In this document: one piece after another, positions 1 to 6,305 of the stretch
Numbering within the stretch: position 1 is the first letter of the stretch
Layout: each line of letters begins with the position of its first letter
Source of the DNA: Chloroflexota bacterium
GTDB taxonomy: Bacteria; Chloroflexota; Dehalococcoidia; Lucifugimonadales; UBA3495
Assembly: GCA_027624135.1 (NCBI GenBank)
Contig: JAQBXL010000014.1
Location: 1 to 39,264 of the forward strand
Length of the DNA: 39,264 bases
Direction of reading: 5' to 3'
Made by a program: the position numbers and the translations under genes
The notes under the pieces: generated by a model
Told to the model about the DNA's origin: nothing
The model's database searches: none
The model's input: the letters and a program-made list of their open reading frames with translations, nothing else

Positions 1-1
1 A

Positions 2-19
2 ACCCTTCTGCTGAAGGGT
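2..19. terminator. Short hairpin at window edge, possible terminator of the MBL-fold gene
   Basis: A perfect 7-bp stem (ACCCTTC / GAAGGGT) with a 4-nt loop lies 26 nt past the stop codon of the minus-strand hydrolase gene. On the minus strand it is followed by a T, but the window ends before any U-tract could be seen. Calling it a terminator is inference from position and shape. Confidence 0.3.
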
Positions 20-45
20 GCCAACGAGGTCTTTCCTTATCTAGC

Positions 46-801
46 CTAATTTAGGCGGTGGATCTGGGCTGGACCCCTCCGGTTGATGTCGGCCATGTAC
101 TTGTAGTAGCTGGGATAGCTGCCGAGCCCAGTCAGAGCAAATTTAACAAAGTTGGTTTCTTCCGTTTCGGCGGCGAAAGGATTGGTCAGCCGCTCATTGG
201 CAATCGTGGTCGGGACCCCGCCGCCTCCGGCAGCCGCAGCTGAGCAGAATGATCCACCGCCGTGGGTCGGGTAAACCTGAACGTCTCCAGGAAGTTTCAG
301 CAACTTTTCGTGGATCGTATTGTGCAGCCACCGGGCCAGAAAAGGAGCGATCTTGGCGCCCAGCAAGTCTACACGGGCTGCGCCTCCCAGCATGAGTGCG
401 CCGCCGGTGAAGATCGTAGTGATCTCGCCTTGTTCTTCCACCAAGAACGAGATGCTTTCCGGGGTGTGACCGGGAGTGTGCATGACTTTGATCGTGAAAT
501 CTCCCAGGTCGAACTCGTCGTCTTCTTGCAGGCGGATCGAAGGAAACAAAAGACCTCCGGAGGCGCTGGCGCCCACCTGGCAACCGGTCTGGTCGGCCAG
601 CTCCCTGGCTCCCGAGACAAAGTCGTTGTGAACGTGGGTCTCGAATGCGTAAACGATCCGCGTCCCATGATTGGCGGCAATCTGTACGTACTGGTCGACG
701 TCGCGGGCAGGATCGATCACGACGCACGGTCCGGATTGTTCCGAGCCGACCACATAGCTGTTATTGGCTAGGCTCTCGATTCTTACAGCTTCAATAAACA
801 C
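46..801 (-). CDS. MBL-fold metallo-hydrolase, ETHE1/glyoxalase II-like, with altered metal site
   Basis: This protein has the metallo-beta-lactamase fold of the persulfide dioxygenase/glyoxalase II group. Visible motifs (numbered on the 255-aa ORF-track translation) are THVHNDFVSG at 59-68, HTPGHT at 112-117 and PTHGGG at 182-187. Two usual metal ligands are changed: the second His of HxHxDH is Phe65, and the Asp of the TGD motif is Gly138 (TGGALM). The same exchanges occur, as I recall, in a subgroup of ETHE1-like proteins, so it may be a functional variant rather than a decayed enzyme. Many relatives carry C-terminal rhodanese domains; this one ends after the MBL domain. The track starts at TTG 813, but I prefer GTG 801, because relatives begin close to the first beta strand and VFIEAVRIESLANNSY fits that. 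It is monocistronic. The substrate is unknown; persulfide or thioester hydrolysis is only a family-level guess. Confidence 0.8.
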   Translation of the reverse strand: MFIEAVRIESLANNSYVVGSEQSGPCVVIDPARDVDQYVQIAANHGTRIVYAFETHVHNDFVSGARELADQTGCQVGASASGGLLFPSIRLQEDDEFDLGDFTIKVMHTPGHTPESISFLVEEQGEITTIFTGGALMLGGAARVDLLGAKIAPFLARWLHNTIHEKLLKLPGDVQVYPTHGGGSFCSAAAAGGGGVPTTIANERLTNPFAAETEETNFVKFALTGLGSYPSYYKYMADINRRGPAQIHRLN

Positions 802-813
802 GGTTTCACCCAA

Positions 814-1894
814 TTGCAGATAATTTGCCCCAGGAAATGTTTACCGTCTCTGGCGGCTATTTTATACCGCCGACGGGCAGCACCGGCCAATAGATTCGGC
901 CAGTCTCTATTTTATCCGGCTTCTATTTTATATTTATGAGATGATGTTTTGGTAAGGTTTTCTTTCCAAATTCCACGTATCCGTGGCCGCTCGGTCCGCA
1001 TATACCTGGGCCGAGTCTAGCTTTGATGTCCATGAACATCTGGTGGTTGCGGTCCGGAGTGGGCGTTGGTATAGCAGAGGCGTACGGCTCGTACTTCTTC
1101 AAAATGAGGTCGGATTTCAGATCAATGGCTCATGTCGGAATCGCGGCTGAATCGCTGGCGGGAGGTCAGATCCTCGGGAGGAGTGGACTCTCATTACATG
1201 CAGGATTACTAAGGCCGGGCACGAGGATAACTGGGCGCTAGGTGGGACTGTGTGTTGCCCACTGCCGAATCTCGGTCCCCGATTCATGAGGACCAAATAC
1301 GCTTCTAGCGTGGTGATGAAACCATCGCTGGTTCGGGTTGCAGTGGATCTGATGATAATCCGGTGGGGTTTAAGGTCTATGGTCTCCCGACTGCGGAGAT
1401 ACCGAAGTCGTCTGCCTAGGAGCCGCTCACGGTGCAACCATGACTGGCCGTAGTAGCCATGAGTATCACGGCGATTAAAATGAGCCCGACCAACGCACGG
1501 CGGGAGGGTAGTCCAGGTATGCGCATCCTATACATCTACTCCGGTTGGGATTGACGGTGGAGATTCGACTTGCAGTCGTCCCCTGCCGTACAAAAATTAC
1601 CAGTGGCAGTATATCCCAACCCTCCTTGGGCAGTACAGTGCCGGTTCCGAGTGAAAATGATGATTGTTGTCTACGACTAGCGGTTTCGCTGGCGCATTAT
1701 AGTTGCATTCAAAAGGCTAGCAAAAGGCCCGCGCTCGTAGGCGTCTCTAATCAACGAATCGGTCAAGCGTGGGCGTGAACGAGCGATTATGCTAATATGT
1801 GCCAAGGCAGAACCAACCTGTCTGATAGGCACACCAGCTACGCCTGCGGGTGTTGAAGATTTTCCTGAAAATATAATGACCTAGGAGCGATGTT
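814..1894. other. About 1.1 kb without a convincing gene
   Basis: ORFs in this stretch are short, have no recognisable motifs and lack good ribosome sites. Next to the hydrolase gene the 10-mer CTATTTTAT(A/C) occurs three times, at 857-866, 907-916 and 923-932. Read on the minus strand these give ATAAAATAG, resembling -10 elements, so the hydrolase promoter may lie here. A 36-codon minus-strand ORF at 1416-1526 has a hydrophobic segment (LVGLILIAVILM) like a signal peptide but stops soon after; it may be a gene remnant. A TATAAT at 1872-1877 sits too close to the ribosome site of the next gene to be its -10. Confidence 0.5.
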
Positions 1895-4216
1895 ATGCCT
1901 GAGTACCAGCCCAATATGGTCCTCTCCAACGAAGAATTTGATGTGATCGGTTCCAGGCCGGTTCGTCATGACGGTTTCGACAAGGTAACGGGACGCGCCC
2001 GGTACGGCGCAGACACCAACCTGGCTGGCCTGCTGTATGGAAAGATCCTGCGCAGCCCCCACGCCCACGCCGTAATCAAATCCATTGATACCAGCGCTGC
2101 CGAAGCCCACCCGGGGGTTTACGCAGTGGTCACCTCTGCCGACTGGCCGGAAACCTCCACCAAGCTTTCAGACCTGGCTGAGGGCGCCCTGCAAAACCTG
2201 GGATTCCTGAGCATGAACGTCTTGGCCCGGGGCAAGGCGCTGTACAAAGGGCATGCCATCGCCGCAGTGGCCGCCGTCAGCCCACACGTCGCTGAGGAAG
2301 CAGCCGCCAAGATTAAAGTGAACTACGAGGTCTTAAAGCCCGTTATGACCGCCGACGACGGTCTCAAGCCGGATGCCCCCATATTGCATGAGCGGCTGGC
2401 CAGCATCTCTAATCCCGCTCTCCGCCCCGGCGGACTGTTGGATGACGGTGCGGAGAGCATGCGCACCAACATCGCCAACGAGTTTGAATTCAGGATCGGC
2501 GATGTCGAACAGGGATTCAAAGACTCTGATGTGATTGTGGAGAAAGAGACATCCACTCAGGCGATCCACCAGGGTTACATCGAGCCTCACGCCGGCACCG
2601 CCCATTGGCAGCATGACGGCAAACTAACCATCTGGTCGAGCAGCCAAGGGCAGTTCTCGGTTCGCGATATGACCGCGCGGTTTTTGGGCATCCCCGTCTC
2701 TGACGTAAAGGCCATCCCCATGGAGATCGGCGGCGGGTTCGGCGCGAAGACCATCGTGTACGTCGAGCCTATCGCGGCATTGCTGTCCCGCAAGTCCGGG
2801 CGGCCGGTCAAGGTCCAGATGACTCGGACCGAGGTCTTTGAGGCTACCGGCCCAACCTCTGGCACCAAGATCAAAGTTAAGATAGGCGCCACCAAAGACG
2901 GCAAGATCGTGGCCGCTGAAGCCGACTTGGTCTACGAAGCGGGAGCTTTCCCCGGATCGCCCGTGTCTCCCGGTGCCCAATGCATGATGGGACAATACGA
3001 CATTGCGAACGCCCATCTGACCGCTAAAGACGTGCTGGTCAACAGGCCCAAATCGGCGGCCTACCGCGCGCCTGGCGCACCGGCCTCCGCATTCTGCATG
3101 GAGACCGCCCTTGACGAGTTGGCCGAGAAGCTGGGTATGGACCCGCTGGAGTTTCGGCTTTTGAACAGCTCAAAAGAGGGAGTGCGCCGGGTAACCGGCC
3201 CGATGACCCCTAAAGTGGGATACATCGAGACCTTGCAGGCTGCTAAAGATCACGACCACTACAATACCAAGTTGGAAGGCAAATTCCGTGGGCGTGGAGT
3301 GGCCACCGGATTCTGGGGCAACAACAGTGGACCCGCCGCCGCAGTCGCCGTCGTTAACTCAGACGGCACCATCAGCCTCACGGAGGGTTCGCCCGACATC
3401 GGAGGCAGCCGGGCCGCCATGGCTCTGCATGTGGCCGAGGTCTTGGGCATCCCCGTCACGGACATCAAACCCACCGTCGGCGACACCGACAGCATCGGTT
3501 TCACCTCCAACACGGGCGGCAGCAGCGCGACATTCAAGTCTGGCTGGGCCTGCTATGAAGCAGCTCAGAGCGTTAAGAAGCAGATGACCGAACGAGCCGC
3601 CAAGATCTGGGAGATACCAAGCGAGGATGTTGAGTACAAAGAGGCCATCCTCCAGCACAAGTCAGACCCTGAGTTAAAGTTGACCTTCAAACAGATCGCC
3701 GCGCGGATGATTCCCACCGGCGGTCCCATCGTCGGGTCTGCCGGAGTCAACCCTCCCGGCGCTGGTCCTTCCATTGCGGTCCACATCGCGGACGTTGAAG
3801 TGGACACCGACACCGGCAAGGTGGAGATACTGCGGTACACCGCCGTCCAAGACGCCGGCAAGGCCATCCACCCCAGCTATGTTGAGGGCCAGATTCAGGG
3901 TGGCGTTGTGCAGGGTATCGGCTGGGCGCTGAACGAAGAATACGTCTACAACGACGACGGCGTCATGCTGAACAGCAGCTTCTTGGATTACCGGATGCCC
4001 ACCTCGTTGGATCTGCCCATGATTGACACTGTGATCGTTGAAGTGGCCAACCCCAGCCACCCGTACGGCGTCCGAGGCGTCGGCGAGGTGCCCATCGTTC
4101 CTCCGATGGCAGCGATATCAAATGCGATCTACGATGCGATCGGGGTGCGGATGAACCATCTGCCCATGTCTCCGGACAAAGTCCTGGAGGCTCTCTGGGC
4201 CAAGAACGGCAAGTAA
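1895..4216 (+). CDS. Xanthine dehydrogenase family, molybdopterin-binding (large) subunit
   Basis: This 773-aa protein is the molybdenum-cofactor subunit of the xanthine oxidase/aldehyde oxidoreductase/CO dehydrogenase family, which hydroxylates heterocycles or aldehydes using water. The N-terminal a/b-hammerhead domain starts at VRHDGFDKVTGRARYGAD. GGGFGAK is at 279-285, YRAPGAP at 390-396, and the GVGE motif carries the expected catalytic Glu at 731. The active-site loop lacks the Cys of form I CO dehydrogenase (AYRCSFR type), so CO oxidation is unlikely. The FAD (medium) and 2Fe-2S (small) subunits are not adjacent, so this is a lone large subunit in this window. An AGGAG sits 7 nt before the ATG. 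A MoaD/ThiS-like gene follows after 5 nt, presumably in the same transcript. Aldehyde or N-heterocycle oxidation is a family-level guess; the substrate cannot be told. Confidence 0.9.
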   Translation: MPEYQPNMVLSNEEFDVIGSRPVRHDGFDKVTGRARYGADTNLAGLLYGKILRSPHAHAVIKSIDTSAAEAHPGVYAVVTSADWPETSTKLSDLAEGALQNLGFLSMNVLARGKALYKGHAIAAVAAVSPHVAEEAAAKIKVNYEVLKPVMTADDGLKPDAPILHERLASISNPALRPGGLLDDGAESMRTNIANEFEFRIGDVEQGFKDSDVIVEKETSTQAIHQGYIEPHAGTAHWQHDGKLTIWSSSQGQFSVRDMTARFLGIPVSDVKAIPMEIGGGFGAKTIVYVEPIAALLSRKSGRPVKVQMTRTEVFEATGPTSGTKIKVKIGATKDGKIVAAEADLVYEAGAFPGSPVSPGAQCMMGQYDIANAHLTAKDVLVNRPKSAAYRAPGAPASAFCMETALDELAEKLGMDPLEFRLLNSSKEGVRRVTGPMTPKVGYIETLQAAKDHDHYNTKLEGKFRGRGVATGFWGNNSGPAAAVAVVNSDGTISLTEGSPDIGGSRAAMALHVAEVLGIPVTDIKPTVGDTDSIGFTSNTGGSSATFKSGWACYEAAQSVKKQMTERAAKIWEIPSEDVEYKEAILQHKSDPELKLTFKQIAARMIPTGGPIVGSAGVNPPGAGPSIAVHIADVEVDTDTGKVEILRYTAVQDAGKAIHPSYVEGQIQGGVVQGIGWALNEEYVYNDDGVMLNSSFLDYRMPTSLDLPMIDTVIVEVANPSHPYGVRGVGEVPIVPPMAAISNAIYDAIGVRMNHLPMSPDKVLEALWAKNGK

Positions 4217-4221
4217 CCAAT

Positions 4222-4491
4222 ATGCCAGAGGTATGGATTCCGCCCAAGCTCCAGCAGCTTACCGGCGGCAAACAGCAGGTCCAGGTGGAAGGAAGTACCG
4301 TCCGCCAGGTGATCAACAGCCTGGAGCGGCAGTATCCAGGGGTGAAGGAATTTCTCTGCGACGAAGTGGAGGAAGACCTGTACCCCGGGATCGCCGTCAT
4401 CGTTGATGGTGAGACCAGCCAGCTTGGCATGCTACAGAAGGTTCAAGAGAACAGCGAGGTTCACTTCCTGCCGGCTATCGGCGGCGGTTGA
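4222..4491 (+). CDS. MoaD/ThiS-family ubiquitin-like sulfur carrier
   Basis: This 89-aa protein has the small beta-grasp form of MoaD/ThiS and ends in Gly-Gly-Gly (LPAIGGG). In the family the C-terminal GG is adenylylated by a MoeB/ThiF enzyme and converted to a thiocarboxylate that donates sulfur for molybdopterin or thiamin. VEGSTVRQVINSLERQYPG and HFLPAIGGG match the family pattern. The gene begins 5 nt after the molybdenum hydroxylase gene with no clear Shine-Dalgarno of its own, suggesting translational coupling. Placement next to a molybdoenzyme favours a molybdopterin role, but no MoaE or MoeB is in the window. Another sulfur-transfer role is possible. Confidence 0.85.
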   Translation: MPEVWIPPKLQQLTGGKQQVQVEGSTVRQVINSLERQYPGVKEFLCDEVEEDLYPGIAVIVDGETSQLGMLQKVQENSEVHFLPAIGGG

Positions 4492-4522
4492 TCACTTTGG
4501 TTCAATAGCTCGCGTCAATAGT

Positions 4523-4580
4523 TCAGCACAGATTATGGCGGAGCAAGCGGAAACGCCAGCTCCGCCATAATCTGTGCTGA
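4523..4580. repeat. Long near-perfect stem-loop capped by a GAAA tetraloop
   Basis: Arms 4523-4544 and 4559-4580 are perfectly complementary for 22 bp; the left arm begins TCAGCACAGATTATGGCGGA. Inside them a 2x2 mismatch (AA opposite CA) leads to a 3-bp GCG/CGC stem closed by GAAA, a GNRA-type loop, when read on the plus strand. No T-run follows on either side, so it is not a standard intrinsic terminator. It lies between the MoaD-like gene and a regulator that lacks its N-terminal domain. It could be a palindromic mobile repeat, an mRNA-stabilising or processing element, or a structured RNA. Confidence 0.85.
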
Positions 4581-4611
4581 TCTATATCCGCCAGATCGGA
4601 GGCGACTGTAG

Positions 4612-5100
4612 GTGTCCAATGTGATTAACGGGACTCAAAATTTCGAAGGCCCAATCAGGATCCGCCCCAATCTCAGTTCCCAGGCGGAGAGGGAAGTGCG
4701 GCGCGACTCGCGCCTTCGCCAGGCGCGTACCTGCTATGGGCACTTAGCTGGTGTGGCGGGGGTAGCGTTGCTGGACAAGATGGTCAGCCTGGGCTGGCTT
4801 GAGGAAGCGCCAGCGCCGGCTTCTGGGAACCGGGTCGGCTACAACCTCAGCGTCGAAGGCCGCCGGGCGATGGTAGCTTGGGGGTTGGATACCGAAGCGG
4901 CTGCGAAAACTTCAGGCAATTTCGCCTTTGGTTGCCTCGACTGGACGGAGCGGCGGCAGCATCTGGGCGGTCCACTGGGCCGAGCCGTCACCGCTTACCT
5001 AGGCGAGCGGGGCTACGTGGGCCGGACCACGGGGACCAGGGAAGTTTCTTTGAGTGGCAACCCAGAAAGTTGGTTGGACGCCACCGCCTGCCAAGGCTAA
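4612..5100 (+). CDS. ArsR-family regulator fragment lacking the winged-helix domain
   Basis: The 162-aa product matches the C-terminal half of longer (about 220 aa) ArsR-type regulators: RQARTCYGHLAGVAGVALLD, LSVEGRRAM, CLDWTERRQHLGGPLGRAV and a final GTREVSLSGN strand. The N-terminal winged helix-turn-helix that binds DNA in these proteins is absent; upstream of residue 30 there is only unrelated sequence. Translation would start at GTG 4612 with GGAGG 9 nt upstream. The 58-nt stem-loop lies only 31 nt before this start, so insertion or rearrangement may have removed the 5' part. It may be a pseudogene or a DNA-binding-free sensor or antagonist. The domain assignment is from motif recall. 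Confidence 0.6.
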   Translation: MSNVINGTQNFEGPIRIRPNLSSQAEREVRRDSRLRQARTCYGHLAGVAGVALLDKMVSLGWLEEAPAPASGNRVGYNLSVEGRRAMVAWGLDTEAAAKTSGNFAFGCLDWTERRQHLGGPLGRAVTAYLGERGYVGRTTGTREVSLSGNPESWLDATACQG

Positions 5101-5267
5101 GATACCCGTGCTACTCAACGGGCGGCCTGTGATGTTGTGCGAGGGGGCTAACCCAATTGGCGGGTTCGATGCTCTGGATTTGATCGGCAAACACGCGTTC
5201 GGCATTCCCTTCGATGTGGAGCCGCGCTACGTCTAGGTACTCCGAGCACTCGACTAGGATCACCAAT

Positions 5268-5296
5268 TTGACCAACCAATCTAAGGTGAGTAACAT
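5268..5296 (+). promoter_or_regulatory. Sigma-70-type promoter of the copper operon
   Basis: TTGACC (5268-5273) and TAACAT (5291-5296) are separated by exactly 17 bp. They match the -35 consensus at 5 of 6 and the -10 consensus at 4 of 6 positions. The expected start near 5303 is just upstream of the CsoR-type palindrome and about 43 nt before the csoR start codon. Confidence 0.6.
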
Positions 5297-5307
5297 TGAA
5301 GTAGTAG

Positions 5308-5330
5308 ACCCACCCCCAGGGGGTATGGGT
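5308..5330 (+). promoter_or_regulatory. CsoR-type operator
   Basis: The core ACCCCCAGGGGGT is a perfect palindrome around a central A, flanked by ACCC on the left and GGGT on the right with two extra bases (AT) on the right side. G/C-tract palindromes of this kind are the known operators of CsoR/RcnR-family repressors. It sits at or just after the predicted transcription start, where a bound repressor would block the operon, implying autorepression relieved by Cu(I). Confidence 0.75.
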
Positions 5331-5345
5331 TATGGAGAGGCGAGT

Positions 5346-5612
5346 ATGTTTACGGAAGTGAAAGGGGACGCTCTCAAACGGTTGAGCTATATCGAAGGGC
5401 ACCTCTCGGGCATCAGAAAGATGTTGGAAGAGGACAAGTACTGCGTCGATATCTTGAAGCAGACCTACGCCGTCCGTCGGGCCATCGAGAAGATGGAAAG
5501 CCTGATGCTTGAGGGGCACCTGAAGTCTTGCGTGGTGGAAGGGATCCAAACCGGCCGCGCCGAAGAGATCGTGGAAGAACTCAAAGACCTTTATATCCTG
5601 GCAAATAAGTAG
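5346..5612 (+). CDS. csoR: Copper-sensing transcriptional repressor CsoR
   Basis: This is an 88-aa, all-helical DUF156 protein (CsoR/RcnR family). Cys33, His58 and Cys62 reproduce the C-x24-H-x3-C spacing of the Cu(I) ligands of CsoR, which distinguishes it from formaldehyde- or nickel-sensing relatives. The ORF track extends the frame to 5214, but the true start is ATG 5346, with GGAG 8 nt upstream and the family N-terminus (KGDALKRLSYIEGHLSGI) directly after it; the longer version would also run through the promoter and operator. In the family the apo tetramer binds DNA and releases it when Cu(I) binds. It is the first gene of an operon with a DUF1330 protein, copA and a YHS protein. Its stop codon lies inside a 12-nt tandem repeat. 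Confidence 0.95.
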   Translation: MFTEVKGDALKRLSYIEGHLSGIRKMLEEDKYCVDILKQTYAVRRAIEKMESLMLEGHLKSCVVEGIQTGRAEEIVEELKDLYILANK

Positions 5613-5654
5613 CGATACAAGGGGCAATCCAAGTAGCGATCCAAGTAGCAACCA
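5607..5654 (+). repeat. 12-nt tandem repeat, four copies, spanning the csoR stop codon
   Basis: Units are AAGTAGCGATAC, AAGGGGCAATCC, AAGTAGCGATCC and AAGTAGCAACCA. The csoR stop (TAG) is part of the first unit. The array ends 12 nt before the next start codon, just before the GGAG ribosome site of the DUF1330 gene. Confidence 0.8.
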
Positions 5655-5666
5655 ACGGAGCGGAAA

Positions 5667-6272
5667 ATGTCTGCATACGTGATTGGCGACATCAATGTTA
5701 CGGACCCGGAGACCTTTGCTAAGTACGCCGCCTCGGTTCCCGCCAGCAGCGGGGCGTTTGGCGGCAGATACCTGGTGCGCGGCCCCGGCAAGTGTGAGCC
5801 AGCCGAAGGGGATTGGAGCCCAGAACGCTTCGTCCTGGCTGAGTACAAAGACGTAGATACGATCAAATCCTGGTATTACTCTCTGGAGTACACAGAGCTT
5901 ACGAAGCTTCGCCAGAGTGCGTCTACCGGGAACTTGATCGTCGCCGAGGGAGTTGTACCCTCCATCCAGGGGAGCGGGAGCGGGGCAGCGGGGTACTTGG
6001 TTGGAGACATTGAGGTCACGGATCCCGACACATATTCCAAGTACGCGCAAGGCGTTCCGGCTACAGTAGCAGCTTTTGGCGGGCGGTACCTGGTCCGGGG
6101 AGCCTCGGGTGAGGTATTAGAAGGGATGTGGACTCCGAAACGGCTGGTGGTATTAGAGTTCGAGAGCCTGGATCGGGCCCAGGCTTGGTACAACTCGCCT
6201 GAATATGCAGACTTGAAGAAGTTGCGGCAGAGCGCGTCCAAAGGAAACCTGATATTCGCAGATGGCACCTAA
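5667..6272 (+). CDS. Tandem DUF1330 protein in copper operon
   Basis: The 201-aa protein consists of two copies of the roughly 95-aa DUF1330 domain (dimeric alpha-beta barrel fold), residues about 1-95 and 106-200. Both halves share GGRYLVRG, a W(S/T)P(E/K)R segment, SW/AWY..S/PEY and LRQSAS.GNLI, so they arose by internal duplication; the linker (IQGSGSG) is Gly/Ser-rich. The family normally works as a dimer, so this chain may fold as a pseudo-dimer. No enzymatic function is established for the family. GGAG lies 6 nt before the ATG. Position between csoR and copA suggests a role in the copper response, but only one Cys (GPGKCEPAEG) is visible, so it is not an obvious metal chaperone. Confidence 0.9.
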   Translation: MSAYVIGDINVTDPETFAKYAASVPASSGAFGGRYLVRGPGKCEPAEGDWSPERFVLAEYKDVDTIKSWYYSLEYTELTKLRQSASTGNLIVAEGVVPSIQGSGSGAAGYLVGDIEVTDPDTYSKYAQGVPATVAAFGGRYLVRGASGEVLEGMWTPKRLVVLEFESLDRAQAWYNSPEYADLKKLRQSASKGNLIFADGT

Positions 6273-6305
6273 CGCGATGGAAGGGTCGCTCCCGGAGGTA
6301 GAATC

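Noticed and set aside
1023-1778. Short ORFs (72, 67, 77 and 106 aa) in the 1-kb gap
   Set aside because: No motifs, no ribosome sites, mutual overlap; they look like chance frames.
1872-1877. TATAAT as -10 of the molybdenum hydroxylase gene
   Set aside because: Start of transcription would fall within or after the AGGAG ribosome site, and no -35 stands at 16-18 bp.
1895-4216. Aerobic CO dehydrogenase large subunit
   Set aside because: The active-site Cys loop of form I CO dehydrogenase (AYRCSFR) is AYRAPGAP here, and partner subunits are absent.
5054-5236. 60-aa plus-strand ORF overlapping the ArsR-like gene (MATQKVGWTPPPAKAK...)
   Set aside because: GTG start with no ribosome site, overlap with a better-supported gene and no recognisable similarity. 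A remnant of another gene is possible but not supported.
5214-5345. N-terminal extension of csoR in the ORF track
   Set aside because: It would translate the promoter and operator; the family N-terminus and ribosome site both fit ATG 5346.
5148-6050. 300-aa minus-strand ORF across csoR and DUF1330
   Set aside because: It runs opposite two confidently identified genes, the promoter and the operator, and has no family features.
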